A stretch of 26,357 bases of DNA from DSUN01 sp035527715. GTDB lineage: Bacteria; Planctomycetota; PUPC01; DSUN01. The notes under the pieces are model-generated. The model saw only the letters and a list, made by a program, of their open reading frames with translations, was not told where the DNA came from and searched no databases. Below, in pieces: positions 9,047 to 18,622 of this stretch (positions within the stretch are counted from its first letter, which is position 1; the number at the start of each line of letters is the position of its first letter). The DNA is taken from contig DATKZY010000065.1 of NCBI GenBank assembly GCA_035527715.1, positions 1 to 26,357 of the forward strand. Reading direction: 5' to 3'. A program made the translations under genes and the position numbers.

Positions 9047-12000
9047 TGGACTTTGGCCTCTTCCGGCCGGCTGTAGGTCAAAACGTCCTTCGACAGAATG
9101 GCGAGGGTCTTGCCCTGTACGGCCCAGGACATCTCGCCGTAGTTGCCCCAAAGGCCGAAGCCTTTGACTTTCAACTCGTGGATGAGCTTCGTGGCCTTCT
9201 TGTCGAAGGCCACGAGTGCGTGCCAGTTCTGGCGGTCCTTCACCCGGGCCACCAGCACATCGCCGTACGGCTCGGGGCAGAGGAATATCTCGGGGTGCTC
9301 GAAGGAGCCGTGGTGCCATTCGAGGGCGCGCGCGCCGCTCGGGCGGTCGTGGCCGACGAGGTCCACCGCAGTCCGGTCCGGGCGGTGGGTGAGACCATAG
9401 ATGCACTTCTCATCCCAGACCGCCGAGTAGAACGCTGTGCCGGCGCCCTCGCGCTTGCGGCCCGCCGGCCTGGCGCCAGCGCCGCCCTGGTTGCTCCCCC
9501 AGAGGCGCTCGCCGGTCGCCGCGTCGAACATTTCGACCGCGGGGATGTCGTATTCCTGCTTCAGCGCCAGTACGTTGTCCCTGCTTACCCACAGGCGGTA
9601 GGGGAGAACCTGGTCGCGGTCCACGTTCTCGATGCGGATCCGCCACCGCACGCTGCGCTTACGGGTGTCCACGCCGATATAGTCCCAGCCGTCCGTCAGC
9701 ACCAGCAGGCCCTTGGCGAAGGCGACGGGCAGCCCGGGGGCGGCGGGGCCGAGGATCGGGTGCTCGAAGTTCTGAAGGAGGCCAGGGATGTCGAGGTGGA
9801 CCACCAGCCGGCCCGTGGGCAGGCTGCGGAACGAGACGCCGGACGGATTCAGGCGCACGGTGGCCAGGGTGGCCTCGGCGACCACTGGCGGGCAGTACAG
9901 CTCGCCCTGCTCGTGGGCCTCCCACACGAGCGAGCCGTCGGCGTAGTGGATGGCCAGGGTGACAAAGCGGCCGCTGAGTACGAAGAGGTCGTCGGCCGGC
10001 GTCATGCTCTCGATCTCAAACTCGTGCGGGACGCGGAACTGCCAGGCGAGCCGCCCGTCCTCGAGGCGGAAGGCCAGGACGTCGGCGCGGCCGTGGACGA
10101 TGGCGAGCCCCTTGTGGACGAATGCCTCGGCGAATCCCGGCTCTTCGCCCTTGCTCTCAAGGCGAAGCTCGCGCTGCGTCCAGCGGACCTTTCCCGCGGC
10201 GGCATCGAAGCACAGGAGGCCGTGCTTCACTGCGTGGACCTGTTTGCTGCGCATGCCCAGGAGGAGGAGATCCTCGCCCTCGGCTCGGTCCCCGCGCCGC
10301 TCAAGGAGGCGAAGGGTGGTCTTCTCGCCGAACTCGAACTTGTGCGTGAGGTCGCGATAGGCGCCGGCCAGCGGGGCAGGCGCGCTATGCTTCACCGTGA
10401 TGGCGCCGCCGGTCCTGGCCGGGTCGAACTTCAGGCCGTTCAACTGGGCGAGCTCTTCGAGCTGCCACCGGCGAACATTTCGGGCGGGGACGGGGAGCTT
10501 GTCGGCCTCGGCGAGCATCTGGTCCAGAGCCGCCTGGGCCGAGGCGGTGGCGGGGAACTCCCCGATCAACTGCTCGAGGACGGTGGGCTCGCCGTGGCCC
10601 CCGAAGGCGGCCTTCGCGGCATCCTCGTAGCCGCGGCGGTAGTCGGGCGAAGTCGTCGGCAGGACGCGGCGGAGCCAGCCGTTGGCAAACTGCCCGGTCT
10701 TCACCGTCGAGTCCGGCTCGAGCGGGGCGATGAGCGAGAAGTAGTTGGGCACGGAGCGGAGCATGGCCCGCCCGGCAATGCCGAACTCGCGGTCGAAAAA
10801 GTGACGGGGCGACTGCTCGACCAAGTGGCCGAGGACCTCGGTCGCCCGGCTCACGAGCGCCTCGGGCGCGCCCGTGACCAACGAGGAGACGGGGTAGTAC
10901 ACGTCGCCGTAGTGGCGCAGGATGGCCCGCAGGCAGGTGGCGCAGTGGTCGTGCTCGCCCTTGCGAGCGAAGACCTCGGCCATGGCGAGCACCGTCTGAA
11001 TCTCCTGGCGCGACGCGGTGCAGCAGGTGGCCATGCGGGCGATGGCCTTCTCGACCTCCTGGTTGTCGCCCGCCCGCAGCGCCGCCTGGGCCTGCCGGGT
11101 GTAGAGGCCGAAGAGCTGGCGGCTCACCTCGATGCGGAGTCCCCCTCTGCCCTCCGGCAGCCGGGCGCGCAGCGCCTCGAACTCGGCAATGGCCTCGTCG
11201 CGGCGGCCGGCGAACTGGTGGAGCTCGGCCCGGTCGTAGCTGGCCTGGAGGCCCTCGGCCTTCGCCAGGGCGGCCCGCACCTTCTCCACGTCGTACTTCA
11301 TCGTGATCTTCCTGGCGTCCACCTCGACCTCGCACGGCACGTCCCAGAGGCGCAGGCCCATGCGCGACTTGGTGAGGAAGAAGGGGTCCTCGTTGACCAG
11401 CGGCTTCAGCCCCTTCTTCACGCGCTGCTCGTTGGAGCCGCGTGCGAAGTCGTTGTACCAGGCGCGGCGGCCGACCACCGTGGGTTCCGCCGTGATGTCC
11501 ACGACGACGTCGTAGTAGTACTGCTCCGTGCCGCTGACGTACCAGCCGCTGGAGTGGATCTTGCCGTCGCGACCGATGGCCTGCATGCCGCGGCGGAACT
11601 CCGCGCCGGATTCGACGAGTTGGGTCTTGAAGCGCGGGCGCCCCGTCGCAATGTCCCAGCCGCAGAGGTACTGCGAGCCGCCGACGATGACCTGGTCCCT
11701 CCACACTCCCACGAGCCGCAGGGCGTGCCCCTCGCCCACCCGGCTCCAGACCACCCGGCCCGTGAAGCGGTCGAGGCAGTAGAGCCGCGCGCTGTTATCC
11801 ACCGCCATGGCCAGCAAGTAGGGCCCGAAGACGATGGGCGCCGTGTTCGAGCAGAAGAGCTTATGGCTGTGCGCCTCGGGCAGCACGGTCGCATCGAGCG
11901 TCACGGGGTTCTGGTCGTAGCGGGTGATCCAGCGCGCCTCGCCGGTCTCGGCGTCGAGGGCGGCGAACACGCCGGCGTTCGTGCACGCGTAGACGACGCC

Positions 12001-13530
12001 GTTGGCGTAGGCCGGCGGGGAGCAGAAGATGCGGATCTTGCGGCGCAGCCGGCTGATGGTGAACTTGCCGGGCGTGAGGCGGCACAACGTGCGGCGCCAC
12101 AGGAGCTTGCCGCCGCGGCCCTCGAAGGCAGCCACGCTGACCGTCGAGCTCAGGTGCGAGTCGCCCTCGATGTCGTCGTGCACCACGGTGGCGTAGACGC
12201 GTCCGCCGCCGACGGCGGGCCGGGCGGCGTAGCGGTCGTCGAGCTCGGCCTTCGATGCGGCGGCCATGGGGCCGGCGGCCCAGCGCCGCTCGCCCGTCAC
12301 CAGGTCGAGGGCCACGAGGCTCGGCCCGCCCCGCACGATGAAGGTGTAGACCATGCCGTCGTGGACGACCAGGTCCTGGTAGGGATACTCGTCGCGGCCG
12401 CTCCACGGCCCCCCCGCGGTGCGCTCGAAGTCCCACACCAGGCCGCCTTCGGCATACTCCCATTTCAGGTCGCCGGTGAGGACGGAGCGGCAGTAGACGA
12501 TGTTCTTGTCCTTGTAGAGCAGGTTGTTCCCCGCGACGACTGGGATGAGGTTGTCGGGGTGGCGGAAGCGCCAGCCAAGCTCGCGGCGGACGGCCCACGT
12601 GCTGTCGTAGTTGCTGATGTCGGGCGCCAGCGGCTCGAAGAGCGTGTAATCGGAGAGCGACAGGGCGTCGGGGCTGGCCCGCTGGCTGAAGCCGCCCGGC
12701 GCCTCGGGGCGATAGGCATCGAGTTCCTGGAGGTAGTTCCGCATTTCCGGCGAACCCGCGGCAGGCTTGATCTGCCGCTTGAGCTCCGCGTACGCCTTCT
12801 CGTCGCCGAGTCTCTTCGAGCACTTGAGGAGCCGGAGAGTCAACTCGTCCGGGCTGACCGGAGTGAGCCGGTGGTAGCTCCCGATCCGCTCGTAGTAGGT
12901 GCGTGCCAGCTCGAAGTTGCCGGCGTCGAGGGCGGCGTTCCCCAGCTCGAAGAGCGCGAGGGAGCCGTAGGTGGTCGCACAGTAGCGAACCGCAACGTCG
13001 GCGAAGTCCAGGGGCGAGTAGTGCTCCTTGGCCTTGTCGAAGAGCGCCTTGGCGTAGGGGTCGTAGACCGTGCGGTAGTAGTCGAGCTCCTTCTTGGGCA
13101 GCTTGAGGAGCTGGCGCTGGCAGTAGAGTGTGGTGGGCACGAAGATGCCGTGCTCGGCCACGGGCCACAGGTCGTTGGGGTACTTCTCGATGGCGTGCTG
13201 GTAAAGGCCCATCGCCTCGCGGCACTCGCCACGGGCCATCAGCTCGTCGGCCCGCTTGACGATTGGGGGCACGCGCCAGTCCTGCTCCAGGTAGGCCCGG
13301 TTGTCGTAGGTCGCCTGGGTGGAGAACTTCAGCCAGTCGGGCGCCCCGTCGGGCTCCGCCTTCCAGCGCGCGAGCACCGATGCCTCGGCGGCGAAGTCGG
13401 GCCTGTAGCCCTGGTAGGTGGTGGCAAAGGACGGACCGGCGCGCTCCCCTTCCCCGGCGAAGCCCAGCAGCCCGCACGCCGCAAGGAGGCACGCGGCGCG
13501 TGCCCACGCCGGATTTCTGATTTCAGCCAT
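9043..13530 (-). CDS. Large exported protein with TPR-like regions and two PQQ-like propellers
   Basis: A protein of 1495 residues, the largest in the window. It has a signal peptide at residues 8-25 (AACLLAACGLLGFA) and a helical, TPR-like region at about 100-290. A first PQQ-like (quinoprotein-type) propeller spans about 330-630, with blades such as FAALDAETGEARW and YCLDRFTGRVVW. A second TPR-like stretch covers about 750-1010 (ELHQFAGRRDEAIAEFEAL) and a second propeller about 1090-1480 (LLCFDAAAGKVRW, VEMFDAATGERLW). The blades are of the PQQ_2/BamB-like sort, and no residues for binding PQQ can be claimed, so an enzymatic dehydrogenase role is not supported. The start at 13530 is preceded by AAGGA at good spacing, 11 bases after the upstream stop; an in-frame ATG at 13578 would place extra residues before the signal peptide. 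Confidence 0.88.
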   Translation of the reverse strand: MAEIRNPAWARAACLLAACGLLGFAGEGERAGPSFATTYQGYRPDFAAEASVLARWKAEPDGAPDWLKFSTQATYDNRAYLEQDWRVPPIVKRADELMARGECREAMGLYQHAIEKYPNDLWPVAEHGIFVPTTLYCQRQLLKLPKKELDYYRTVYDPYAKALFDKAKEHYSPLDFADVAVRYCATTYGSLALFELGNAALDAGNFELARTYYERIGSYHRLTPVSPDELTLRLLKCSKRLGDEKAYAELKRQIKPAAGSPEMRNYLQELDAYRPEAPGGFSQRASPDALSLSDYTLFEPLAPDISNYDSTWAVRRELGWRFRHPDNLIPVVAGNNLLYKDKNIVYCRSVLTGDLKWEYAEGGLVWDFERTAGGPWSGRDEYPYQDLVVHDGMVYTFIVRGGPSLVALDLVTGERRWAAGPMAAASKAELDDRYAARPAVGGGRVYATVVHDDIEGDSHLSSTVSVAAFEGRGGKLLWRRTLCRLTPGKFTISRLRRKIRIFCSPPAYANGVVYACTNAGVFAALDAETGEARWITRYDQNPVTLDATVLPEAHSHKLFCSNTAPIVFGPYLLAMAVDNSARLYCLDRFTGRVVWSRVGEGHALRLVGVWRDQVIVGGSQYLCGWDIATGRPRFKTQLVESGAEFRRGMQAIGRDGKIHSSGWYVSGTEQYYYDVVVDITAEPTVVGRRAWYNDFARGSNEQRVKKGLKPLVNEDPFFLTKSRMGLRLWDVPCEVEVDARKITMKYDVEKVRAALAKAEGLQASYDRAELHQFAGRRDEAIAEFEALRARLPEGRGGLRIEVSRQLFGLYTRQAQAALRAGDNQEVEKAIARMATCCTASRQEIQTVLAMAEVFARKGEHDHCATCLRAILRHYGDVYYPVSSLVTGAPEALVSRATEVLGHLVEQSPRHFFDREFGIAGRAMLRSVPNYFSLIAPLEPDSTVKTGQFANGWLRRVLPTTSPDYRRGYEDAAKAAFGGHGEPTVLEQLIGEFPATASAQAALDQMLAEADKLPVPARNVRRWQLEELAQLNGLKFDPARTGGAITVKHSAPAPLAGAYRDLTHKFEFGEKTTLRLLERRGDRAEGEDLLLLGMRSKQVHAVKHGLLCFDAAAGKVRWTQRELRLESKGEEPGFAEAFVHKGLAIVHGRADVLAFRLEDGRLAWQFRVPHEFEIESMTPADDLFVLSGRFVTLAIHYADGSLVWEAHEQGELYCPPVVAEATLATVRLNPSGVSFRSLPTGRLVVHLDIPGLLQNFEHPILGPAAPGLPVAFAKGLLVLTDGWDYIGVDTRKRSVRWRIRIENVDRDQVLPYRLWVSRDNVLALKQEYDIPAVEMFDAATGERLWGSNQGGAGARPAGRKREGAGTAFYSAVWDEKCIYGLTHRPDRTAVDLVGHDRPSGARALEWHHGSFEHPEIFLCPEPYGDVLVARVKDRQNWHALVAFDKKATKLIHELKVKGFGLWGNYGEMSWAVQGKTLAILSKDVLTYSRPEEAKVQ

Positions 13531-13541
13531 GCGCACATCCT

Positions 13542-14867
13542 TCACCGAATGAGCCTGGCATCGGCCCAGTTGGCGCAATCGCCCAGGTCCATGTCTCCCG
13601 CCGAGGTCACCTGGAGCGTCAGGGCCTTCACCCCGGTGACCGGCACGGAGAGCTCCTTCGGCACCTTGTCGCCTCCTCGGAGGACGTCGGTCTTCGCAAG
13701 CACCTTCCCGTCGCCGAGGAGGGCGAAGACGACGCTCCCCGTATCCCCCACCTTGTCGTCAATCCCCACCGTCGCCGCAAAGGTCTTGAAGCGCCCGCCG
13801 ATGTCGTAGCTCAGCTCGGAGTCAGCGTGCACGCCAAGCCCCCATGCGTAGTGATTCCCGCCCACTGAGAGGACTTCGCCCTTGCAGTTGCGATTCCGCC
13901 GGTGCGGCTGCGCGGGCGCCAGACGCGTGCGCTCGCGCGCCGCGCTCGGCTCGAGCTGGGACAGGTAGAGCGTTCGCCCGTTGAGCACCTCGACGTAGAC
14001 AATTTCGTCCACCCGCACGGGGAGCGTGCGGCGGGCATCCCACAGGGGACGCATCCGCCAGAGGCCGAACTCGATCCTCTCGAGCACGCCGTCGAGCGCG
14101 CCGCCGTCGCGGGTCTCGACGCGCAGGAAGACCTCGGCGGGCAACGGCGGCTTGGGCCGCTTCGTGGCCTGTGCCAGGCGGGCCCCCGCGAGGTAGAGGA
14201 GCTTGAGCGACGTGGTGCGCATCAGTTGCTCGTCGTCAATCTCCACCGTCTCGGGGCTCAGCTCCTCGATCACGCCGTCGTAGCCGGCGCTGCGGCGGTC
14301 CAGCAGCCGGTCGAGAAACCCCGACGGCTCGCCGGGGGTCACATCTTCATTTCGCACCGGGCGGCTAGGTGCCAAATGAAGATGTGACCCCACGAGCAAC
14401 TCCTCGGCGCGGCGGCCTGCGGCGCCCTGGACGGGGAGCGCGAGGAGGCCGTGGATCTCCGACAACGGGAGTTCGACCGGCCCGACCGCGTAGCTGTCGA
14501 GGGTCAGGACATCGTTCTCGCACTTCACGACGCGGCCGCGGAGCCGGTCGCCGCCGACGAGCAGGACCTCCTGGGTGCCGGCCAGGATGCTGCGGGGCCG
14601 CCGGCCCCAGAAACGGATGGTGACGATCTCCTCGACGGCTGCCTCGCGGGCCTCGCCCGAGGCCGAGAGCAGCCGCAGCTTCCCCTCGCGAGTCACCGAG
14701 TCCACCATCGCCATCGCTCGGGTGCCGTCGTGGAAGAACACTTCGCCACCCTCCACCGCGCGAAGCGAGAATGCCACAGAGACACAGAACGCACAGAGAA
14801 GACCCCAATGCCGCGTTCGGCTGAAATCCGAAATCCGAAACCCGAAATCCGAAATGGGGCCGCTCAT
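13542..14867 (-). CDS. Exported protein with C-terminal NPCBM carbohydrate-binding domain
   Basis: A protein of 441 residues. The N-terminus is translated repeat DNA (SDFGFRISDF, then the 26-bp repeat giving LLCAFCVSVAF) and forms a signal peptide. Residues about 42-290 are beta-rich and resemble the lead-in regions often found in planctomycete proteins of this kind (VFFHDGTRAMAMVDSV, LRGRVV). The last 130 residues are an NPCBM domain: YAWGLGVHADSELSYDIGG, FAATVGIDD, GSVVFALLGDGKVL, VTSAGDMDLGDCANWADARL. NPCBM modules bind carbohydrates, so a role at glycan surfaces is plausible. Residues about 159-177 are encoded by a 55-bp palindromic element in frame. The start at 14867 overlaps the TGA of the preceding gene by 4 bases (ATGA); an ATG three codons upstream is less likely. 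Confidence 0.88.
   Translation of the reverse strand: MSGPISDFGFRISDFSRTRHWGLLCAFCVSVAFSLRAVEGGEVFFHDGTRAMAMVDSVTREGKLRLLSASGEAREAAVEEIVTIRFWGRRPRSILAGTQEVLLVGGDRLRGRVVKCENDVLTLDSYAVGPVELPLSEIHGLLALPVQGAAGRRAEELLVGSHLHLAPSRPVRNEDVTPGEPSGFLDRLLDRRSAGYDGVIEELSPETVEIDDEQLMRTTSLKLLYLAGARLAQATKRPKPPLPAEVFLRVETRDGGALDGVLERIEFGLWRMRPLWDARRTLPVRVDEIVYVEVLNGRTLYLSQLEPSAARERTRLAPAQPHRRNRNCKGEVLSVGGNHYAWGLGVHADSELSYDIGGRFKTFAATVGIDDKVGDTGSVVFALLGDGKVLAKTDVLRGGDKVPKELSVPVTGVKALTLQVTSAGDMDLGDCANWADARLIR
14336..14390. repeat. 55-bp palindromic element, copy 1 (inside the NPCBM gene)
   Basis: GGGTCACATCTTCATTT and its exact reverse complement form the arms. In this copy they extend to 18 bases each (14335-14352 and 14374-14391) and enclose a 21-base centre with an inner GCACC/GGTGC stem. 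The second copy at 21552-21606 has the same arms with its centre inverted, so the two lie in opposite orientation. The core from GTCAC to GTGAC is 51 bases, or 17 codons, and adds SHLHLAPSRPVRNEDVT to the protein without disturbing the frame. Confidence 0.92.
14773..14798 (-). repeat. 26-bp dispersed repeat (CTCTGTG family), copy in the NPCBM gene
   Basis: Third copy of the 26-bp repeat, read as LCAFCVSVA in the signal peptide of the NPCBM protein, again in the same frame as the other copies. Confidence 0.85.
14823..14855. repeat. Short tandem repeat GAAATCC, about 4-5 units
   Basis: A run of GAAATCC/GAAACCC units encodes the SDFGFRISDF segment at the start of the NPCBM protein. A shorter related piece (GATTTCTGATTTCAG at 13512-13526) encodes the first residues (AEIRNP) of the PQQ-like protein. 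Confidence 0.85.
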
Positions 14868-17800
14868 TTCTTGCACCTGGCAATCGTGTCGAAATACGCG
14901 GTAACGAGCTCCCTGTACTTGGCGTCCACGGGCCTCTTGAGCGCCTCGATGAGCGTGGGCTTGTACTCCTCGGGGATTGCCGTGGACTCTTCGATGCGCT
15001 TGATCAGCGCCGGCGGCTCTTCGTACTTCAGCAATTCCTCCCGCATCTTCTCCAGCACCTCGGGGTTGGCGAGGTCGGCCGGCTTCACCTGGACGATCTC
15101 CGGCGCCTGGGGAACGCGCTCCTCCTCGGGCACCGGCACCTCGGTGTGCACGCGCTCATCGAGGAGGTCCCTGAGTGTGTTCGTGGCCTGCTGGAGCTGT
15201 CGGGCGACGCGCGCGAACTCCTTCTGGAGGTCCGCGTCGGGCTCTGCGGGCACGCTGAGGGGCTTGAGGGCGGCCAGGTGGGCCTTCGCCCATTCGGCCA
15301 GCCGCCCACGAATGTCGTCGCCAAACTGCTCGACGGCCCCGGAGACGCGCGTTACCTCGCTCAGGGTCTCCTCGGCAAGCCTGGCCGCCTTCGCGATGTC
15401 GGTCTCACACAGCGCCCGGTCCTCGGGGGCGAGGCCCGCAGGCACGGGCGACGCCTTCCGCCCGGCATCGCGGTGCAGCAGCGTGGTCCAGCCGAGCGTC
15501 TCGACCATTCCGGCTGCACGACCGAGGTCCTCGCCGCTGAGGAGGTAGGCACGGCCAAAGGAGTCCTTCCCGTCGGATGCCTTGTGGTCCCGCACCAGAG
15601 CTTCCACTTGCGCGCGAGCCTCGAGGAAGAGGCGAAGGTCCTTGACCCCTTCGGCGACACCGAGTTGAAGGCGCTGGGGCCCCGGGCCGACCTTGCCCGC
15701 CTTGGCCAGGGCGACCGCGGCGCGCGCCTCGTCGGCCAGAAGCGACACGCGAGGGCCGACGCGGCGGCACGGATGCTCCGCCGCGCGAGAGACCGCGTCG
15801 GCGACTCCCGCCTCAAGCTCCCCGCCGTGCAGGGCGAGCATGCCCATCTTGAGCCGCGCGTAGCGCGGCGACCGCTTCCTCTCGCCAAGCTTGGCGTGAA
15901 TGTGCCGCGTGCGGTCGAGGAGGCGAGCCTGGCGCTCCTGCCAGAGCTGAAGCGCGTACTCGAGGGTCTCGGCGGCCTTCACCTCGGCCGGCTCCGCGAC
16001 CGCGGCGGCGGTGAGATCGAAGTCATCGGCCGCGGCCTCCACCACCTCCTCACCGGCCGGCCGCAGGCGGTCGTCGGCGAGGACCGCTGCAATGTCCTCC
16101 TCGGTGAACGGGATGCCGGGCGGAAGCTCGTCGCCGGCGCGCACGAGGCCGTCGCGCACCCAGGTGAGGCCCTTGACGGCAAGCAACTGGGCGTCGAGGA
16201 TCGTGTGGGGGCGGTTATCGGCGATGGCCATCGCCGACTGACGCATCTGGTCGTTGACGAGATGAGACTTCAGGCCCTTGAAGGCGGTCATGAGGGCGAC
16301 ATAGATGGCCTTGCGCCGTTCCCGCTCGCTCTTGACGATGAGGCGGGCCAGCTCGGCTTCCAGCGCCCGCTCGGCCTCGTAGATCGCGTGCTGCTGCTGG
16401 CCGATGGTCGCAAGCTCCTCGACGCTCTTCTCGTCGAGGTCTTCAAGCTCCTTGCCCTTGAACTTCGGCGTGATCTGGAGCGTTGCCGCATGGACCTCGG
16501 ACTGCTGCTCGGCGAGGCGCGCGGTCTTGACAAGGACGCTCTGGAGGTCGGACCAGTCGGCGACATAGGCATAGACGCGGTAGAGGGCGAGCGTGGCCTC
16601 GCGCTGCCTGGGCTGCGCCGCGCGCGCGGCGGCCTGCATCTTGGCGAGGGCCTTCGCCGGCGCCGCCTCCTCGGCCGAGGCCGGCTCCCCGGCCGCGAAG
16701 GCCCCCTCGATCGCCGGCAGCATCGTGCCCGCGACGGGATGGAGGAGGGCCGCGATCTGGTCGAGGCGGCGGCTCATGAACTCGCGCTGCATCTGGTTGG
16801 CCTCGATCTGGGCGCGAAGCTCGCCCATGTGGTACCCCACCGCCTGAGCGGCACGGCCCGCGTAGTCCTGCTCCAGGCGGGCCCGCCTCAGAAGCTCGGA
16901 CGGCTCGATGGGAGTCGTCGGATCGGCTGGCGTCCCTGCCAGCCAGTGGCCGGCGTCCAGGGCGGCGTACTTCTGCTGCTCGTAGGCCGTCTTGGCCTCC
17001 GTGAGCATGGCCTTCGCCTGAAGCACCACCTGCATCTGGAGCTCGGTCGGCGTCCTGAACGCGATGCGAAGCCGGGGCGACTCCCCGACGCCGGTGCCCG
17101 ACGGATTGCAGTCTCTCGCCCAGAGGTGGAACGTCAATTGGTCGCCTGGCTTCGCCCCGAGGGCCTGGAGGTCCCACGTGAAGTCCGCCTGGCTCGTCTT
17201 CCCCTGTTGCGCGAGCGGCCCTGTGACCCGGTCCGAGAGGGCCTGATGCTCGCCGCCGTTGATCTGGTAGCGGAACTCGACCTGGGTGAGGCCGAAGTCG
17301 TCCGTGGCGCGGACCGAGACCTTGAGCCTTCCCCGGGGCGTGGCGATGCCGTCCTCGGTGGGGGCGAGGGTCTGCGCCACCGGCGGCTCGTCGGGGATGA
17401 CCTGGATCGGGTAGACCTCGGGCTCGCCCTGCGCCAGGCCCGTGAGGCCCTCGAGCCGGACCTCATAGAGGCCGCTCGTCGTGAGGGTGAGGGTGTGGGC
17501 GAAGGTCGAACGCCCCTCCTGGTGCGCGACGCGTGCCGCGTGACGCGTGACCCCGGAGCCTGGGGCGGCGGACGAGTCCTTCGGCTTCAGTCGGAACACG
17601 AGCTCGGCCCGCGCGAGCTCCTGGTTCGCCGTGAACAGGAGCGTGACCCGGCTGCCCTCCAGGGCAGAGATGGCCCCGCTCTCGACGCGCTTCGGCGGCA
17701 GCCGGCTGTAGAGGGGGTACTGGTAGATCGCGACGACCTTGGCGACGGCGGGCCGCTCGACGACGCGGATCCTGAGCCGATCCGTCTCCGCATCGTTGGC

Positions 17801-18619
17801 GCGGAGGGTGAACAGGATGTCCTGCGTGACCTCGGGGAAGGCGACCGTGCACGTGTCGTCGGGGTCCACCCGAAGTGCCTCGCGGATCCACCGCCCCGCG
17901 CCGCGATAGGCGAGCTCGACTTCGCGCGGGACCACCTGGCCGCCGAGGCGCACCCTCAGGCGGAACGGCTCGCCTCGCGGGGTCGGCCAGCCGCCCGGGG
18001 GCATCGGGCCCGCCGGCTCGATGATGGTGAGGCGGGTCTTCTGGGGCCAAGGGATGTCGGCTAGCGGCAGGAGCAGCCGGCCAAGCCCCGTGGTGCTGTG
18101 AGGCAGGGTGACCGCAAAGGCGAGGCCCGCCAGGAGCACTGCCCCCGCCGCCCGCCGCGCCCACCGCCTCGGCACATCGTGGCGTATGGCCTCGCCGAGC
18201 GCGACCTCGCGCACGAGTGGTGAGAGCCGTTCCCGGGCGCTCTCGATCATCGCCCGCCCCTGTTCGGAGCCTGCCTCGGGGATCTGGGCCGGCTCGCCCA
18301 GCTCCGCGAGCACCAGCAGGCCCTCGGGGCCGCCCGGCACCGTCCGGTCGAGGAAGGCAAGCACGTGGGCGTCCGACCAGCGCTCCCGCAACGGCCGCAC
18401 CATCCAGAGCCATGCCGCGGCCGCCGCGGCGGCGAGGAACGCCGAACAGCTTACGAGCCGTCCTACTGTGCCGAACCGCAGCCACCAGTCGAGGAGGATC
18501 AGCGCCGCTCCCGCGGCCAGTGCCACCATCGCCGCGCGCGAAAGCCCGGCGATCCCCTGAGCCGCCCGAAGGCGCCGGCGGAACTCCGAGCAGATGTCCC
18601 TCAATGCCGACGCGACCAT
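14864..18619 (-). CDS. DUF4175-like large membrane protein with coiled-coil C-terminus
   Basis: A protein of 1251 residues. Two transmembrane helices lie at about 28-46 and 54-74, and a third at about 154-172. The segment after that (LGRLLLPLADIPWPQKTRL) is typical of DUF4175-like proteins encoded beside BatA/vWA genes in planctomycetes. Residues about 180-540 look like beta-sandwich, immunoglobulin-like domains (VVERPAVAKVVAIYQYPLYS, LKVSVRATDDFGLTQVEFRY). The remainder is long, Ala/Glu/Arg-rich and mostly helical, probably coiled coil. The likely topology is membrane-anchored with a large periplasmic part, perhaps a scaffold. The ATG at 18619 follows the upstream stop by 3 bases and has a good AGAGGTGA Shine-Dalgarno that overlaps that stop. 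The gene ends in an ATGA overlap with the NPCBM gene. Precise function is unknown. Confidence 0.85.
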   Translation of the reverse strand: MVASALRDICSEFRRRLRAAQGIAGLSRAAMVALAAGAALILLDWWLRFGTVGRLVSCSAFLAAAAAAAWLWMVRPLRERWSDAHVLAFLDRTVPGGPEGLLVLAELGEPAQIPEAGSEQGRAMIESARERLSPLVREVALGEAIRHDVPRRWARRAAGAVLLAGLAFAVTLPHSTTGLGRLLLPLADIPWPQKTRLTIIEPAGPMPPGGWPTPRGEPFRLRVRLGGQVVPREVELAYRGAGRWIREALRVDPDDTCTVAFPEVTQDILFTLRANDAETDRLRIRVVERPAVAKVVAIYQYPLYSRLPPKRVESGAISALEGSRVTLLFTANQELARAELVFRLKPKDSSAAPGSGVTRHAARVAHQEGRSTFAHTLTLTTSGLYEVRLEGLTGLAQGEPEVYPIQVIPDEPPVAQTLAPTEDGIATPRGRLKVSVRATDDFGLTQVEFRYQINGGEHQALSDRVTGPLAQQGKTSQADFTWDLQALGAKPGDQLTFHLWARDCNPSGTGVGESPRLRIAFRTPTELQMQVVLQAKAMLTEAKTAYEQQKYAALDAGHWLAGTPADPTTPIEPSELLRRARLEQDYAGRAAQAVGYHMGELRAQIEANQMQREFMSRRLDQIAALLHPVAGTMLPAIEGAFAAGEPASAEEAAPAKALAKMQAAARAAQPRQREATLALYRVYAYVADWSDLQSVLVKTARLAEQQSEVHAATLQITPKFKGKELEDLDEKSVEELATIGQQQHAIYEAERALEAELARLIVKSERERRKAIYVALMTAFKGLKSHLVNDQMRQSAMAIADNRPHTILDAQLLAVKGLTWVRDGLVRAGDELPPGIPFTEEDIAAVLADDRLRPAGEEVVEAAADDFDLTAAAVAEPAEVKAAETLEYALQLWQERQARLLDRTRHIHAKLGERKRSPRYARLKMGMLALHGGELEAGVADAVSRAAEHPCRRVGPRVSLLADEARAAVALAKAGKVGPGPQRLQLGVAEGVKDLRLFLEARAQVEALVRDHKASDGKDSFGRAYLLSGEDLGRAAGMVETLGWTTLLHRDAGRKASPVPAGLAPEDRALCETDIAKAARLAEETLSEVTRVSGAVEQFGDDIRGRLAEWAKAHLAALKPLSVPAEPDADLQKEFARVARQLQQATNTLRDLLDERVHTEVPVPEEERVPQAPEIVQVKPADLANPEVLEKMREELLKYEEPPALIKRIEESTAIPEEYKPTLIEALKRPVDAKYRELVTAYFDTIARCKK

Positions 18620-18622
18620 GGC

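Noticed and set aside
9043..13530. PQQ-dependent alcohol or methanol dehydrogenase
   Set aside because: Domain order with TPR-like regions, the size and the BamB-like blades do not fit the enzyme family, and no diagnostic catalytic residues could be pointed to.
9046..13809. Plus-strand open frame of 1587 codons antisense to the PQQ-like gene
   Set aside because: Its translation is rich in Ala, Gly, Val, His, Glu and Arg without recognisable domains, has no ribosome binding site, and lies opposite a gene with clear propeller repeats. Long antisense frames are expected in GC-rich DNA because stop codons are rare.
15146..18064. Plus-strand open frame of 972 codons opposite the DUF4175-like gene
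   Set aside because: Same reasons: no domain, biased composition, and contained within a coding gene on the minus strand.
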